DNA of 64,000 bases, taken from the NCBI RefSeq assembly GCF_900169275.1, contig NZ_FXZC01000003.1, forward strand, positions 372,001 through 436,000, written 5' to 3'. Source of the DNA: Brevibacterium casei CIP 102111 (GTDB taxonomy: Bacteria > Actinomycetota > Actinomycetes > Actinomycetales > Brevibacteriaceae). The notes beneath the pieces are model-generated. The model saw only the letters and a list, made by a program, of their open reading frames with translations, was not told the DNA's origin and ran no database searches. Below are positions 28,221 through 37,610 of this stretch, in pieces (positions within the stretch are counted from its first letter, which is position 1; every line of letters begins with the position of its first letter). The position numbers and the translations under genes are program-made.

Positions 28221-28817
28221 ATGGCAAGACCCTCACGCTTCTCCGACGACGACATCCTCGACGGCGCCGCTCGCGCGCTCGCCGACCACGGACCTCGCGC
28301 GACGATCGCCGACGTCGCCCGCGCCATCGGCGGGCCCACCGGCTCGATCTACCACCGCTTCGCCTCACGCGACGACGTCTTCGCGAGACTCTGGCTGCGC
28401 TCGATCGCCCACTTCCACGAGGGCCTGCTCGCCGCGTACGCCCTGCCCGATCCGCACGAGGCGGTGACCGCCTCGGCGAGGCACGTCTCCGCCTTCTGCC
28501 GCGACCACCCGTTGGAGGCCCGCTCGATGCTCCTTCACCGGGCGTCCCGACTCGCCGCCGACGGCCCGGTCGGCGTGCGCGAGGACGCCCTCCACATCAA
28601 CGACGACATCGATGCGGCGATGGAGGAGCTGCTCGTCCGCCGCTTCCCGGACCCGACCCCGCACCGGCGGGAGCTGCTGTCGATGGGCACGCGGCTCGCC
28701 CCGTACGGCATCGTCCGCCCCTTCATCGGCACTGAGGTTCCCGCCTGGGTCGATGACGCGGTCGCCGCCTCGGCAGGGGCGATCGTCGCCCTCGGGGACG
28801 GGCCGGACGGCAGCTGA
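28221..28817 (+). CDS. TetR-family transcriptional regulator
   Basis: A 198-residue repressor. The N-terminal HTH is RFSDDDILDGAARALADHGPRATIADVARAIGGPTGSIYHRFASRDDVFARLW (residues about 6-58); the C-terminal ligand domain is of no specific known class. It is divergent from a membrane protein gene that it probably represses. The ATG at 28221 closely follows the operator repeats and there is no clear ribosome site. Confidence 0.9.
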   Translation: MARPSRFSDDDILDGAARALADHGPRATIADVARAIGGPTGSIYHRFASRDDVFARLWLRSIAHFHEGLLAAYALPDPHEAVTASARHVSAFCRDHPLEARSMLLHRASRLAADGPVGVREDALHINDDIDAAMEELLVRRFPDPTPHRRELLSMGTRLAPYGIVRPFIGTEVPAWVDDAVAASAGAIVALGDGPDGS

Positions 28818-28963
28818 ACTCCGCGTCGACGACGACACCCGGGAGGACTGGGAAGACTCCTCTCACCCACCGGACTCTTCCCCTGGGAGGGAATACCCGC
28901 GCACCCCGATGGCGTTCTATGATGACAACCGGTATTGCCGAAACCCAGCGAAGGAGAACGACC

Positions 28964-29497
28964 ATGGCAGTCTCTGACAAGACGATCGCATTCCTCCTCA
29001 CCCGCGGAGTCGAGCAGGTCGAACTGACCAGCCCCCGCGCCGCACTCGACGAGGCCGGCGCAAAGACAGTGCTCATCTCCCCGTCCGAGGGCACCCTCCA
29101 GGCGATGGAGGGCGACTGGGACCACGCCGAGGTCTTCGACGTCGACGTGCCGCTCGCCGAGGCGAACGCCGCTGACTACGATGCCCTCGTCCTGCCCGGC
29201 GGCACGATCAACGCCGACACCCTGCGCACCGATGACGACGCCGTGGCGCTCGTCAAGGCGTTCTTCGACGCCGACAAGCCCGTCGCCGCGATCTGCCATG
29301 CCCCGTGGATCCTCGCCGAGGCGGGTGTCGCGAAGGGCCGGAAGCTCACATCGTTCGAGTCGACGAAGGTCGACCTCGAGAACGCGGGTGCAGACTGGAC
29401 CGACGCCGAGGTGGTCGTCGACGGCAACCTCATCACCTCGCGCAACCCCGGGGATCTCGACGCCTTCAACCAGGCGATCAGCGAGAAGTTGAGCTGA
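28964..29497 (+). CDS. DJ-1/PfpI family protein (YhbO-like)
   Basis: A 177-residue DJ-1 superfamily protein with the nucleophile elbow AICHAPW (Cys near residue 108, His following) and the conserved LVLPGGTINADTLR and TSFESTKVDLENAGADW segments. Relatives act as glyoxalase III or protein deglycase-type stress proteins; the exact activity is debated. It has a strong ribosome site (GAAGGAG), which excludes an upstream ATG at 28919. Confidence 0.9.
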   Translation: MAVSDKTIAFLLTRGVEQVELTSPRAALDEAGAKTVLISPSEGTLQAMEGDWDHAEVFDVDVPLAEANAADYDALVLPGGTINADTLRTDDDAVALVKAFFDADKPVAAICHAPWILAEAGVAKGRKLTSFESTKVDLENAGADWTDAEVVVDGNLITSRNPGDLDAFNQAISEKLS

Positions 29498-29515
29498 CCC
29501 CACACACCTGAGCGG

Positions 29516-29554
29516 ACTCCCCGGCCCCTGCCTGATAGCCCCGGTCCGGGGAGT
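29516..29554 (+). terminator. Hairpin after the DJ-1/PfpI gene
   Basis: ACTCCCCGG (29516-29524) pairs with CCGGGGAGT (29546-29554), followed by TCGTCTGTTCGT. It sits 18 bp downstream of the stop codon. Confidence 0.6.
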
Positions 29555-29615
29555 TCGTCTGTTCGTCATCCGGCGTCTGCCCGGAGGAATTGACACCTCG
29601 GCATAGGATCATGCC

Positions 29616-31193
29616 ATGCGTGCTTCTTCCCCCGGGCGCAATGCGTCCGGCCTCGTGTCCTGCCTGCTCATCGCCGTGCTCCTCATCTTCTTCGGTGTCG
29701 CCTCACCGGCAGAGGCGGCCTACCCGACGAAGGGCGGGATCGGCGCGATGCACCGCTCGCTCGGAGGGGACAAGGGACGGCTGGGGCCGGCGACGGGCCC
29801 GGAGCGCTGCACGCTCAAGGACCGCGGCTGCTATCAGACCTTCCGGTCGGGCACGATCCACTGGACGAAGGCGACCGGGGCGCATGCCACCTGGGGTGCC
29901 ATCCGCGCGGCCTGGCAGCGATCGGGCTGGGAGAACGGTCCGCTCGGGTACCCGACGAGCAACGAGTACAGGTCCGGCTCGCAGATCCGCCAGGACTTTC
30001 AGAACGGCCGGATCACGTGGACGAGCAGAGGCGGGGCGACAGTCGTCGTCAAGGAGGCGGCCTCGTCGACGTTCACGCTCAAGGGCTCAGGGTTCGGCCA
30101 CGGCGTCGGCATGAGCCAGTACGGCGCCCAGGGCATGGCCGCCCAGGGCAAGACCGCCACCCAGATCCTCGAGCACTACTACAACCCGGCGAAGGTCACC
30201 TCGACGACGACGAACGCGAACTCGGACATCACCGTCCAGCTGCTCGCCGGTGAGAGGTCCGTGACGCTCACCCCCGCCTCGGGCAGACTGCGGGTGCGGG
30301 TCGGGAAGACGACCGCGGAGTCGAGTGGGAAGATCACCGTCGAGCGCACCTCGGCGGGCAAAGTGCGGGCCAAGGTCGGGAAGAAGTCGTACGAGGGTTC
30401 ATGGCTGACCGTTGAATGGCAGGGCACCCGCTACTGGTCAGGCTCGCAGAAGACGACGGTCGCCGTGTCGAAGGCGCAGAGCGGGTCGACGGGGACGTAT
30501 CGGCACGGGAAGATCGAGATCCGGCAGCTGAAGAACGCGCTCAACGTCCTCGGCGTCATGCGCACGAACAGCGAGTACCTGCCCGGCGTCGCCGAGGTGC
30601 CCGCCTCGTGGAGGGCACCCGCCCTCGAGGCGCAGGCGATCGCCGCGCGCACGTACGCCTATCGGAATCTCGGACCGCTCAAGTCGGCGTGCGCGTGCAA
30701 CGTCTACGACGAGGTCACCTCCCAGCACTTCAAGGGCTGGGGGCATGAGAACGCGAAGGACAGCGGACCGTGGCGCAATGCCGTCCGCGCCACCCAGTCC
30801 GGGTCCGGGTCGACCGTGAGGAACGCGAAGGTCGTCATGTACAAGGGCGCGCTCATCGATGCCGTGTACTCGTCGTCCTCGGGTGGGAAGACGAACTCCG
30901 CCGCCGAGGTGTGGGGCAGCGACGTCCCCTACCTCCGTTCGCGCGACGACGCGGCAGCGAAATCGAAGTCCGCGGGCAATCCCAATGCGTCGTGGACGGT
31001 GCGACCCTCGCAGGCAGCGATGGCGAAGGCCTTCGGACTCCCCGACATCGCCCGCGTCGACCTCAAGCGCTCCTCCTCCGGTCTCGTCACCTCGGCGAAG
31101 GCGACGTCGACGACAGGGAAGACGGCAACGCGCACGGGTGCGGAGCTGCGCAGTGCGCTCAAGCTCAAGTCGGCGTCGTTCACGATGGGGTGA
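29616..31193 (+). CDS. Secreted SpoIID/LytB-domain protein with LGFP repeats
   Basis: A 525-residue exported cell-wall protein. The signal peptide (about 1-35) ends at PAEA-A. Residues about 45-135 contain LGFP-type repeats (RLGPATGPERC, GPLGYPTSNEY) that bind the cell envelope. The SpoIID part starts with GSGFGHGVGMSQYGAQG and includes YLPGVAEVPASW, whose Glu matches the catalytic residue of SpoIID lytic transglycosylases, and the AQAIAARTYA helix. It would cleave glycan strands or stem-peptide-free peptidoglycan; the target in this organism is inferred. It is monocistronic. Confidence 0.88.
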   Translation: MRASSPGRNASGLVSCLLIAVLLIFFGVASPAEAAYPTKGGIGAMHRSLGGDKGRLGPATGPERCTLKDRGCYQTFRSGTIHWTKATGAHATWGAIRAAWQRSGWENGPLGYPTSNEYRSGSQIRQDFQNGRITWTSRGGATVVVKEAASSTFTLKGSGFGHGVGMSQYGAQGMAAQGKTATQILEHYYNPAKVTSTTTNANSDITVQLLAGERSVTLTPASGRLRVRVGKTTAESSGKITVERTSAGKVRAKVGKKSYEGSWLTVEWQGTRYWSGSQKTTVAVSKAQSGSTGTYRHGKIEIRQLKNALNVLGVMRTNSEYLPGVAEVPASWRAPALEAQAIAARTYAYRNLGPLKSACACNVYDEVTSQHFKGWGHENAKDSGPWRNAVRATQSGSGSTVRNAKVVMYKGALIDAVYSSSSGGKTNSAAEVWGSDVPYLRSRDDAAAKSKSAGNPNASWTVRPSQAAMAKAFGLPDIARVDLKRSSSGLVTSAKATSTTGKTATRTGAELRSALKLKSASFTMG

Positions 31194-31226
31194 CGCGCGC
31201 GGCGTCGCTCCGAGCCGCAGCCGGAG

Positions 31227-31294
31227 CAACCGCTCGGTTTCGATCCGCACGCGCTGGTCCGATCCATAGCGTGCGGATCGAAACCGAGCGGTTG
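31227..31294. terminator. 26-bp perfect hairpin after the SpoIID gene
   Basis: CAACCGCTCGGTTTCGATCC GCACGC (31227-31252) is exactly complementary to 31269-31294, with a 16-nt loop. It lies between the SpoIID gene and the convergent tRNA gene. Confidence 0.6.
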
Positions 31295-31335
31295 TCGTCT
31301 CGCGCGGACATCGCGTCGGCGATATCGTGGCGGCA

Positions 31336-31380
31336 CGAAGAAGCCCCTCACCGATGCACTACCGGTGAGGGGCTTCTTCG
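31336..31380 (-). terminator. 18-bp hairpin terminator of tRNA-Ser
   Basis: CGAAGAAGCCCCTCACCG (31336-31353) pairs perfectly with 31363-31380 around a 9-nt loop. It begins two bases after the tRNA 3' end. Confidence 0.8.
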
Positions 31381-31382
31381 TG

Positions 31383-31470
31383 TGGCGGAGGATAGGGGAT
31401 TCGAACCCCTGAGGGCGTTAACCCAACCCGCGTTCCAGGCGAGCGCCATAGGCCACTAGGCGAATCCTCC
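31383..31470 (-). tRNA. tRNA-Ser (anticodon GGA)
   Basis: An 88-nt class II tRNA with encoded CCA. The acceptor stem GGAGGAT pairs with ATCCTCC, the T arm is AGGGGTTCGAATCCCCT, the anticodon stem CTCGC/GCGGG encloses the loop CTGGAAC with anticodon GGA, and a long variable arm (GGGTTAACGCCCTCA region) confirms serine. It reads UCC and UCU codons. The discriminator base is G, as in tRNA-Ser. Confidence 0.96.
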
Positions 31471-31541
31471 GCGGATCAGCTTATCGGAGTCGTCACCGCA
31501 ATGCGAAATCGCGGCGGCGAAGTGTGAACCATCACACGACC

Positions 31542-31682
31542 CCCAGGTGAACGGCCCGCTCAGTCGCCGACAGCTCCCAGGTGAACGGCCCGCTCAGTCA
31601 CCGACCGCGTGCAGATGCCGCCCTGTCGCCGTTCCCCGCTCAGTCGCCGACCGCATGCAGATGCCGCCCTGTCGCCGTTCCC
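31542..31682. repeat. Two tandem duplications at the 3' end of the XRE/MmyB-like gene
   Basis: A 46-bp unit (31591-31636 and 31637-31682, two differences) contains the last codons and stop of the regulator gene, so an extra copy of its 3' end lies just past the stop. Beside it a second unit of 34 bp (31542-31575 and from 31576, ending near 31605) begins CCCAGGTGAACGGCCCGCTC. Confidence 0.85.
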
Positions 31683-32626
31683 CGCTCTGCATTCGCACGC
31701 CCCGGAACCGCCGCCCGTTCAGCCGCCGCCCGTTCCACCGCCTCGCGCGCGGCAGCCTCCCGCGCCGCCACCACCTCGGCGCGCCGCTTCTCGATGCTGC
31801 CGTCCTTGATCCACCCGTGCAGGGTCTCGAGCCGCGACCGCGTCACCGAGTCGACGGGCAGGTAGACCGAGAGGGTGAGCCGCTGGTTCTCCTGCGCGAT
31901 GAGCGTCGTCATCGTGAGGTTGAGGGTGCCGACGTACGGGTTCTCGATGACCTTCGTCCGCCCCGGTCTGCGGCCGACGTTGCCGGAGTCCCAGAGCGTG
32001 CGGAACTCCTCGAACCGGCCCAGGCGTTCGAGCAGCGGTCCCCACTCGGGGTCTTCGAGCGACTCGGCGTAGGCCGCGCGCATCTTCGCCACGAGGAGGC
32101 GCTTGTGCTCGTCGAGGGGCTGGAATATCTCCGCCCATTCGGGGTTCTCGTACGCCTGGATCGCACAGTTGCGGTCGGCGGGGGCTACCTCGGCGAGGTC
32201 GGTGACGAGGTAGCGCTCGACGGGATTGAACGCCCGGATCGTGTACGTCGGGTCGGTGACCATCGCCGGCAGCGGCAGGAGCTCCTCGAGCATCGTCCGC
32301 AGCTGCTCCCCCACCTCCGAATCCCCGGGGTTCGTCACCCGATCCGGGTACCCGCCGAGGAGGAAGAGGTGCGCGCGCTCCTCCCGGTCGAGCAGCAGCG
32401 CCTCGGCGATCGCCTCGAGCACCGACTCGGAGGGATGGACCTCACGCCCCTGCTCGAGCCACGTGTACCAGCTCGTCCCGATGTTCGCGAGCACCGCGAC
32501 CTCTTCGCGCCGCAGCCCGGGCACCCGCCGCCGCGGTCCCTTCGCCAGCCCGACGTCGCAGGGCCGCACGCGGTCGCGGCGCGACCGCAGGAACCGTCCC
32601 AGTTCGCTCGTCCTCTCCTGTGCCAT
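31640..32626 (-). CDS. XRE-family regulator with MmyB-like ligand domain
   Basis: A 328-residue regulator. Residues about 5-75 form the HTH (LGRFLRSRRDRV...RRVPGLRREEVAVLANIGTSWYTWLEQGR), with the LRREEVA motif typical of MmyB-domain proteins. The C-terminal part (about 105-280) is the PAS-like MmyB ligand domain (PAMVTDPTYTIRAFNPV). The last 60 residues are an Arg/Ala-rich helix. Such regulators usually control an adjacent divergent short-chain dehydrogenase or exporter; here it is a frameshifted MFS gene. ATG at 32626 is preferred for its GGCGGAG site. The 3' end is involved in a tandem duplication. Confidence 0.88.
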   Translation of the reverse strand: MAQERTSELGRFLRSRRDRVRPCDVGLAKGPRRRVPGLRREEVAVLANIGTSWYTWLEQGREVHPSESVLEAIAEALLLDREERAHLFLLGGYPDRVTNPGDSEVGEQLRTMLEELLPLPAMVTDPTYTIRAFNPVERYLVTDLAEVAPADRNCAIQAYENPEWAEIFQPLDEHKRLLVAKMRAAYAESLEDPEWGPLLERLGRFEEFRTLWDSGNVGRRPGRTKVIENPYVGTLNLTMTTLIAQENQRLTLSVYLPVDSVTRSRLETLHGWIKDGSIEKRRAEVVAAREAAAREAVERAAAERAAVPGRANAERGTATGRHLHAVGD

Positions 32627-32728
32627 GCTCCCCATTCTCCGCCCACTGCCCCGCCCGCATCCAGGTGGCGCGACCACCACCATGACCACGCCCTCCCACT
32701 CTGGTCACGGGCACCGAAGAATGGAAGC

Positions 32729-34179
32729 ATGAGAATCACCCCTGGTACCGCTGAGGCAGAATCGAGCGCTCCCGTCGACGACCACACCACCCCCGCCGAG
32801 GCGACCGACCGCGCGGTCCTCTGGCCGCTCCACGTCGGAGCGTTCCTCGCCACCTACATGTTCTCCGTGTCGAACATCGCGATCCCTGCGGTCAAGGAGG
32901 CGCTCGGTGCCGGGGACTCCGCATCGGCGCTCGTCGTCGGACTCTTCTCCGCGGCCTTCGCCTCCGGTCTCATCCTCTGCGGACGCATCGGCGACCGGTT
33001 CGGACGTCGCCGCCTCTTCACGCTCGGCACCGCCGCCCTCGTCGTCATCTCCCTCGCCGTCGGCCTCGCCCCAGGGACGGCCGAACTCCTCATCGCCCGC
33101 ACCGTCCAGGGGTTCGCAGCGGCCGTGATGATGCCGCAGATCCTCGCGAGCATCCAACACGCCCTCTTCGGTGCCGAGCGGCTCAAGGCGATCAGCCTCT
33201 TCGGTGCCTTCTCCGGTGTCGGCACCGTCAGCGGGCAGGTCATCGGCGGCGGCCTCATCTCCGCCTTCGGCCCGACATGGGGCTGGCGTGCGGCGTTCCT
33301 CAGCTGCGCGGTCGTCGCTCTGGCCGCCTTCCTCGGCTCACCGAATCCCGCACCCCGTCACCGGCGCCGCTCGACCTCGGCGGGGCGGTGCTGCTCGGCA
33401 TCGGCATGGTCGGCCTCGTCATCGGACTCGCCCTCGGTCCCGTCACCGGCTGGGTGCCGCTGCCGGCCACCCTCCTCGTCGTCTCCGCCGCAGCGCTGGC
33501 GGCGTTCGCCGTCTGGCAGTCCGTCGCCGAGGCGCGCGGCCGCGACCCGCTCATCCCGCCGCAGGTCGTCCGCGCCCCCGCGGCGTGGGTGGGGATGCTC
33601 ATGTCGTTCGTCTTCTTCGGCGGGTTCGGCACGTTCCTCTTCAACTTCGCCCTGACCAGCCAGACCGGGCACGGCGATCCCGCGTTCGTCTCGGGGATGA
33701 CGCTCGGCCCCTTCGCCGCGGCGTTCCTCGCCGTCTCCCTCCTCGTCCCCCGCATCGTCAGGCGCCTGAGCGGACCGGGCGCGATGCTGCTCGGCACCGG
33801 CCTGCAGATCCTCGGCCTCCTCGGCGTCGCCGAGGTCGCCGACGCCGCCGGTCGGGATTTCAACCTGTGGTTCCAGCTGCCGGCGCTCATCCTCGGCGCC
33901 GGTCAAGCCCTCCAGTTCGGGCCCCTCGTCGGGACCGTCGTCAGCGCCGTACCCGACCGGGTGGCGGGACTGAGCGGCGGACTCATCGCGACGATGCAGC
34001 AGGCGGGCATCGCCGTCGGCGTCGCCCTCCTCGGCGCCCTCTTCCACGTCTTCACCGCCTGGTTCGGCTACGACGACGCCTTCGCACTCGCGAGCCTCAC
34101 CCAGATCGTCCTCAGCCTCGTCTTCGGCGCCGGTGCCCTCGTGCTCCTGCGCGTGCAGCGGGCGGCGACGCCGGCCTGA
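32729..34179 (+). pseudogene. MFS drug exporter (DHA2-like) interrupted by a frameshift
   Basis: A major facilitator of the 14-helix type in two frames. The first part (32729 to about 33340) starts MRITPGTAEAESS and includes GRIGDRFGRRRLF between helices 2 and 3. The second part (about 33335 to 34179) continues as LTESRTPSPAPLDLGGAVLLGIG and carries the remaining helices. The break is near 33335-33345 in TTCCTCGGCTCACCGAATCC and equals a net loss of two bases or gain of one. Both parts look well conserved, so the lesion is recent or a sequencing error. It is divergent from an MmyB-type regulator that probably controls it. Confidence 0.8.
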
Positions 34180-34205
34180 CCCGGGCCACGACGACGGCCC
34201 GATGA

Positions 34206-34262
34206 CCTCGCCGAGGCGGGACCCGGCGGCACCGCGCCCATCCGGGTCCCGCCTCGGCGAGG
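34206..34262. terminator. 21-bp perfect hairpin between convergent MFS and permease genes
   Basis: CCTCGCCGAGGCGGGACCCG G (34206-34226) pairs perfectly with 34242-34262 around a 15-nt loop, close to both stop codons. Both arms contain the recurrent GCCGAGGCGG oligomer. Confidence 0.75.
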
Positions 34263-34271
34263 GTCAGCCGC

Positions 34272-35468
34272 CTACGCCCGGATCGCGTCGATGATGCGCA
34301 CCCGCATCGCCACGAGCGCGGGAACGAGTCCGGCGAGCGCGCCGATGCCGATCGAGACGATCATGCCGACGATGACTGCGGTGAACGGGACCTGCGGGGC
34401 GGTCATGCCCTGGAACACGGTCTCCCCGACGATCGGGGCCTTGAGGACGAGGACCGCGATGAGCACCCCGATGCCGCCGGCCAGCGTCGTCGCGACGACG
34501 CTCTCCATCATCACGGAGAAGAAGATCCGCCTGCTCGTCGCACCGAAGGAGCGGCGGATGCCGATCTCCCTGATCCTCTGCTGGATCGTCACCATGGAGA
34601 TGTTGACGAGGCCGAGCATGCCCATGAAGAGGATGAGGACGCTGATGAAGAGGAGGACGTTCTTCACCGGTCCCAGGGCATCCCCGATGTCGGAGGCCAT
34701 ATCCGAGCGCATCGTCTCGACGCCGACTCCCGGCAGCTGTCGTTTGAGATCGGTCTCGACCTGCTTGCTCAGCTGCTTCGCGACGTCGGGCGGCAGCCAC
34801 ATCTCGTAGTCGGTGGGGGCGGTGACGTCGGGGCCGAACTTCTGCTCCTGGCCGTTGAGGACGTAGATCTCGCCCGCCTCGGCGTCGGGGTAGCCGCGCA
34901 CCGAGCCGATGACCGTGGCCGTACCCGTCTGATGACCGGGCAGCTCGACGGTCGCCGGCAGCGCCTCGGGATCGATCCCGTACTGCTCGAGGAACGTCGT
35001 GTCGGCGACGATGGGCGGGGAGAGGTTCTCCGCGTCGCCGGCGATGAACCAGCGGCCGGTCTCGACGGTGACGCGGTGCATCACGGCGAAGTCGGGATCG
35101 ACGATGTTCGCCGAGGCGGTGACCGCACCCGAGGGGCTCTGCACGCGCGTCTCCGCGTACCCCCTCGCCGAGACGTAGTCGATGCCGAAGCGCTTCTGGG
35201 TCTCGGCGAGCACCGTGGCGATCCGCTCGGTCTCCGCCGGCGTGGCCTGACCCGATGAGGTGAGCGTGTACGTGTACGTCGCCTCCCGACCGCTCTGCTT
35301 CTCGAAGTCGTCGGCGAGGCCCTTCTGCATCATGTCGCCGAAGCCGACGACGAGGGTGAGGCCGCAGACGGCGACGCCGACGCCGATGAGGGACATGAGG
35401 ACCCGGACCTTGTGGACGCGCAGCTCCTGCCACGCCTCGACGATCGAGGCGGCGAATGCTGAGATCAT
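34272..35468 (-). CDS. MacB/FtsX-type ABC transporter permease
   Basis: A 398-residue protein with a first helix (about 22-45), a large extracellular MacB-core domain (about 50-265) and three C-terminal helices. VNISMVTIQQRIREIGIRRSFGATSRRIFF is the characteristic FtsX-like motif. Together with the ATPase and adaptor encoded upstream it forms a mechanotransmission-type transporter; in Gram-positive bacteria these export or sense lipids or peptides. It overlaps the ATPase gene by four bases. Confidence 0.9.
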   Translation of the reverse strand: MISAFAASIVEAWQELRVHKVRVLMSLIGVGVAVCGLTLVVGFGDMMQKGLADDFEKQSGREATYTYTLTSSGQATPAETERIATVLAETQKRFGIDYVSARGYAETRVQSPSGAVTASANIVDPDFAVMHRVTVETGRWFIAGDAENLSPPIVADTTFLEQYGIDPEALPATVELPGHQTGTATVIGSVRGYPDAEAGEIYVLNGQEQKFGPDVTAPTDYEMWLPPDVAKQLSKQVETDLKRQLPGVGVETMRSDMASDIGDALGPVKNVLLFISVLILFMGMLGLVNISMVTIQQRIREIGIRRSFGATSRRIFFSVMMESVVATTLAGGIGVLIAVLVLKAPIVGETVFQGMTAPQVPFTAVIVGMIVSIGIGALAGLVPALVAMRVRIIDAIRA

Positions 35469-36196
35469 CGTGAACCTCCCACCAGCGACTCTGCGGTCGC
35501 ACCTGCGGTGATCGGATGAAGCGCCCCGCGGTGGAGCGAGTACCGCCTGGTGGCCATGTTCGCGATGCTGAGGTCGTGGGTGATCGTCACGAGAGCGGCT
35601 CCCGACTCCCGGGTGATCCCGTCGAGGAGGGCCATGACGTGCTGACCGGTATCGACGTCGAGAGCGCCGGTGGGTTCGTCGGCGAGGACGATCTTCGGTG
35701 AACGCACGAGTGCTCGGGCAATCGCGACCCGCTGCTGTTCGCCGCCGGAGAGGCGGTTGGGCTTCGAGTCGAGGCGGTCGCCGAGGCCGAGGCGATCGAG
35801 CATCTCCGAAGCGATCCGCCGCCGGTTCCGGAACTCCCTGCCGGTGCCGTACATGAGCGGTGCTTCGACGTTCTCGACCGCCGAGCGGCCGGGCAGGAGG
35901 TTGAATTGCTGGAAGACGAAGCCGACGTCGCGTCCGCGGATCTTCGCCGCCCGGTTGCGGGGAATCGAGTGGACGGGCACCCCTTCGAACTCCATCTCCC
36001 CGCCGGTCGGGGCATCGAGGAGGCCGAGGATGTTGAGCAGGGTCGACTTTCCGGTGCCGGAGCGGCCGACGATGCCGATGTGCTCTCCGGAGCTCGCGGT
36101 GAAGTTGATGTCGGCGAGGATCGTCAGGAGTCTCCCCTCGCCGATGGGCACGGTTCTCGCGACGTGGCGCAGGGCCAGCAGTGGCACCTCAGCCAT
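35465..36196 (-). CDS. MacB/LolD-type ABC ATPase
   Basis: A 243-residue ATPase: Walker A GRSGTGKST, Q-loop FVFQQFNLLPGRSAVENVEAP, signature LSGGEQQRVAIARAL, Walker B IVLADEPTGALD, and switch His THDLSIA. The FQQFNLLP and ADEPTGALD strings are hallmarks of the LolD/MacB/FtsE class. It overlaps both neighbours by four bases (ATGA), giving a coupled three-gene operon. Confidence 0.93.
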   Translation of the reverse strand: MAEVPLLALRHVARTVPIGEGRLLTILADINFTASSGEHIGIVGRSGTGKSTLLNILGLLDAPTGGEMEFEGVPVHSIPRNRAAKIRGRDVGFVFQQFNLLPGRSAVENVEAPLMYGTGREFRNRRRIASEMLDRLGLGDRLDSKPNRLSGGEQQRVAIARALVRSPKIVLADEPTGALDVDTGQHVMALLDGITRESGAALVTITHDLSIANMATRRYSLHRGALHPITAGATAESLVGGSR

Positions 36197-37281
36197 CAGA
36201 AGTCGAACTCCTCGCCGGACATGTCACCCGACATGTCGCCCTCGTCCTGGGGTTCGGTGCCGGGGACGAACTCGGAGATCTCCTCCCCCTCCTCGAGCCC
36301 GGACTTCACCTCGACCATCGCCCCGTCGTTGAGGCCGATCTCGATCGCCCGCTCCGTGGGCTGTCCGTCGTCGCCGATGACCCACACGGTGCCTGTGTCG
36401 GTGAGTCCGCGCACCGCGGTGACGGGGACGACGATGACGTCGGAGGCCTCCCCCGCCTCGACGGTCATCGTGAGATCGAGACCGTTGAAGACGGTCTGCT
36501 TCTCCGGGATCGCGCAGATGAGCTGGGGTCCGTCACCGGCCGTCGCCGAGGTGTCGGTGCCCGGGTCCTCGGCCGCCGGGTCGGACTCGCCGCCGCTGCC
36601 GTCGGCCTTCGGCGCCGGCTTGACCGCGGCCCCCTGGTCGAGGCGCAGCGCCGTGCAGTCGAAGGGCTCGGGTCCGTCGGTGATCGTGATCGACGCGGTC
36701 TCCGGCAGCTTCGGCACGCGGTAGAGGTCGACCGCGGGAATCGACGCCTGCGCGGTGAAGGAGTCCTTGAGCAGCTGCGTCACCTCGGTCTCGGCGGTGA
36801 CCGTGTCGCCCTTGTCGACGGCGAAGTCGCCGACCGTGCCGTCGGCGGGAGCGACGACCGTGTGGTACTTCGGCTTCGGCGGGGCCGCGGGCGCCGCAGC
36901 TCCGTCCCCGGTTCCACCGTCCTGAGTTCCACCGTCCTCGGACGGTGCTGACGGTTCGCCCTCGCTTCTCACCTGGAACAGCTCTGCACCTTCGAGCACC
37001 TCGGCGCCGGGTTCGACGAAGAAGTGGTTGACGGTGCCCTCCCGTCCCGCCTTGACCGCGGTCGGGCTGTCGACGGCGATCGCACCCTTGAGTTCGAGGG
37101 TGTTGGCGATCGACCCGCGTTCGGCGACGACCGAGGAACCGACCGGCTGACCGCTCGCCGAGGCGGCATCGAACCCGTCCTCCGGCGCCGGCTTGAACGC
37201 GATCCACGCGAGCATCGCCGCGATGACGACGAGGACGAGAAGAAACGCACTGGGCAGGATGACACGGCGGAAGATCTGCAT
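36196..37281 (-). CDS. MacA-like adaptor (membrane fusion protein family)
   Basis: A 361-residue protein with one N-terminal membrane anchor (ILPSAFLLVLVVIAAMLAWIAF, about 7-28). Then comes a lipoyl-like barrel split into two halves (VKAGREGTVNHFFVEPGAEVLEGAELF and YHTVVAPADGTVGDFAVDKGDTV), an inserted acidic/Pro-rich stretch, and a C-terminal beta domain (VIVVPVTAVRGLTDTGTVWVIGDDG). This layout is that of Gram-positive MacA/YknX-like partners of MacB transporters. ATG at 37281 follows AAGGA; an upstream reading to 37335 is less likely. Confidence 0.85.
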   Translation of the reverse strand: MQIFRRVILPSAFLLVLVVIAAMLAWIAFKPAPEDGFDAASASGQPVGSSVVAERGSIANTLELKGAIAVDSPTAVKAGREGTVNHFFVEPGAEVLEGAELFQVRSEGEPSAPSEDGGTQDGGTGDGAAAPAAPPKPKYHTVVAPADGTVGDFAVDKGDTVTAETEVTQLLKDSFTAQASIPAVDLYRVPKLPETASITITDGPEPFDCTALRLDQGAAVKPAPKADGSGGESDPAAEDPGTDTSATAGDGPQLICAIPEKQTVFNGLDLTMTVEAGEASDVIVVPVTAVRGLTDTGTVWVIGDDGQPTERAIEIGLNDGAMVEVKSGLEEGEEISEFVPGTEPQDEGDMSGDMSGEEFDF

Positions 37282-37610
37282 GATTCCTTGGGGGTTCGGG
37301 GAGCGGACACTCCACCCTATGCAGGGGGTCAGCACGATTCGGTCGCGTTCGCGTCACGAGGCCATAACACTGTGGTCTCGATCCGCAGGTGGGCGGCTTT
37401 CCCCACCGTCACAGCAGGGAGATCCCCTCGTCGTCGGCGGGGAGAACCCGACCACCTCGGCGGACCCCCGGTCCACGCGGGCGGAGCAGCCGCCGACCGC
37501 CCCGGCGAAAAAAGATCCGGGAAGGTGTCGATCCGGCATACGCTTGTTCGACGCAGTGCATGAGAGGGTCCCGCCCGGGATCCTCCGACACCCCTGACAC
37601 AGGAGTCATC

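Noticed and set aside
28468..28477. Treating GCCGAGGCGG copies as restriction or methylation target sites
   Set aside because: No modification gene is in the window and the copies are enriched rather than avoided.
33277..33360. Programmed frameshift in the MFS gene
   Set aside because: No slippery heptamer, Shine-Dalgarno-like stimulator or pseudoknot was seen, and MFS genes are not known to use this.
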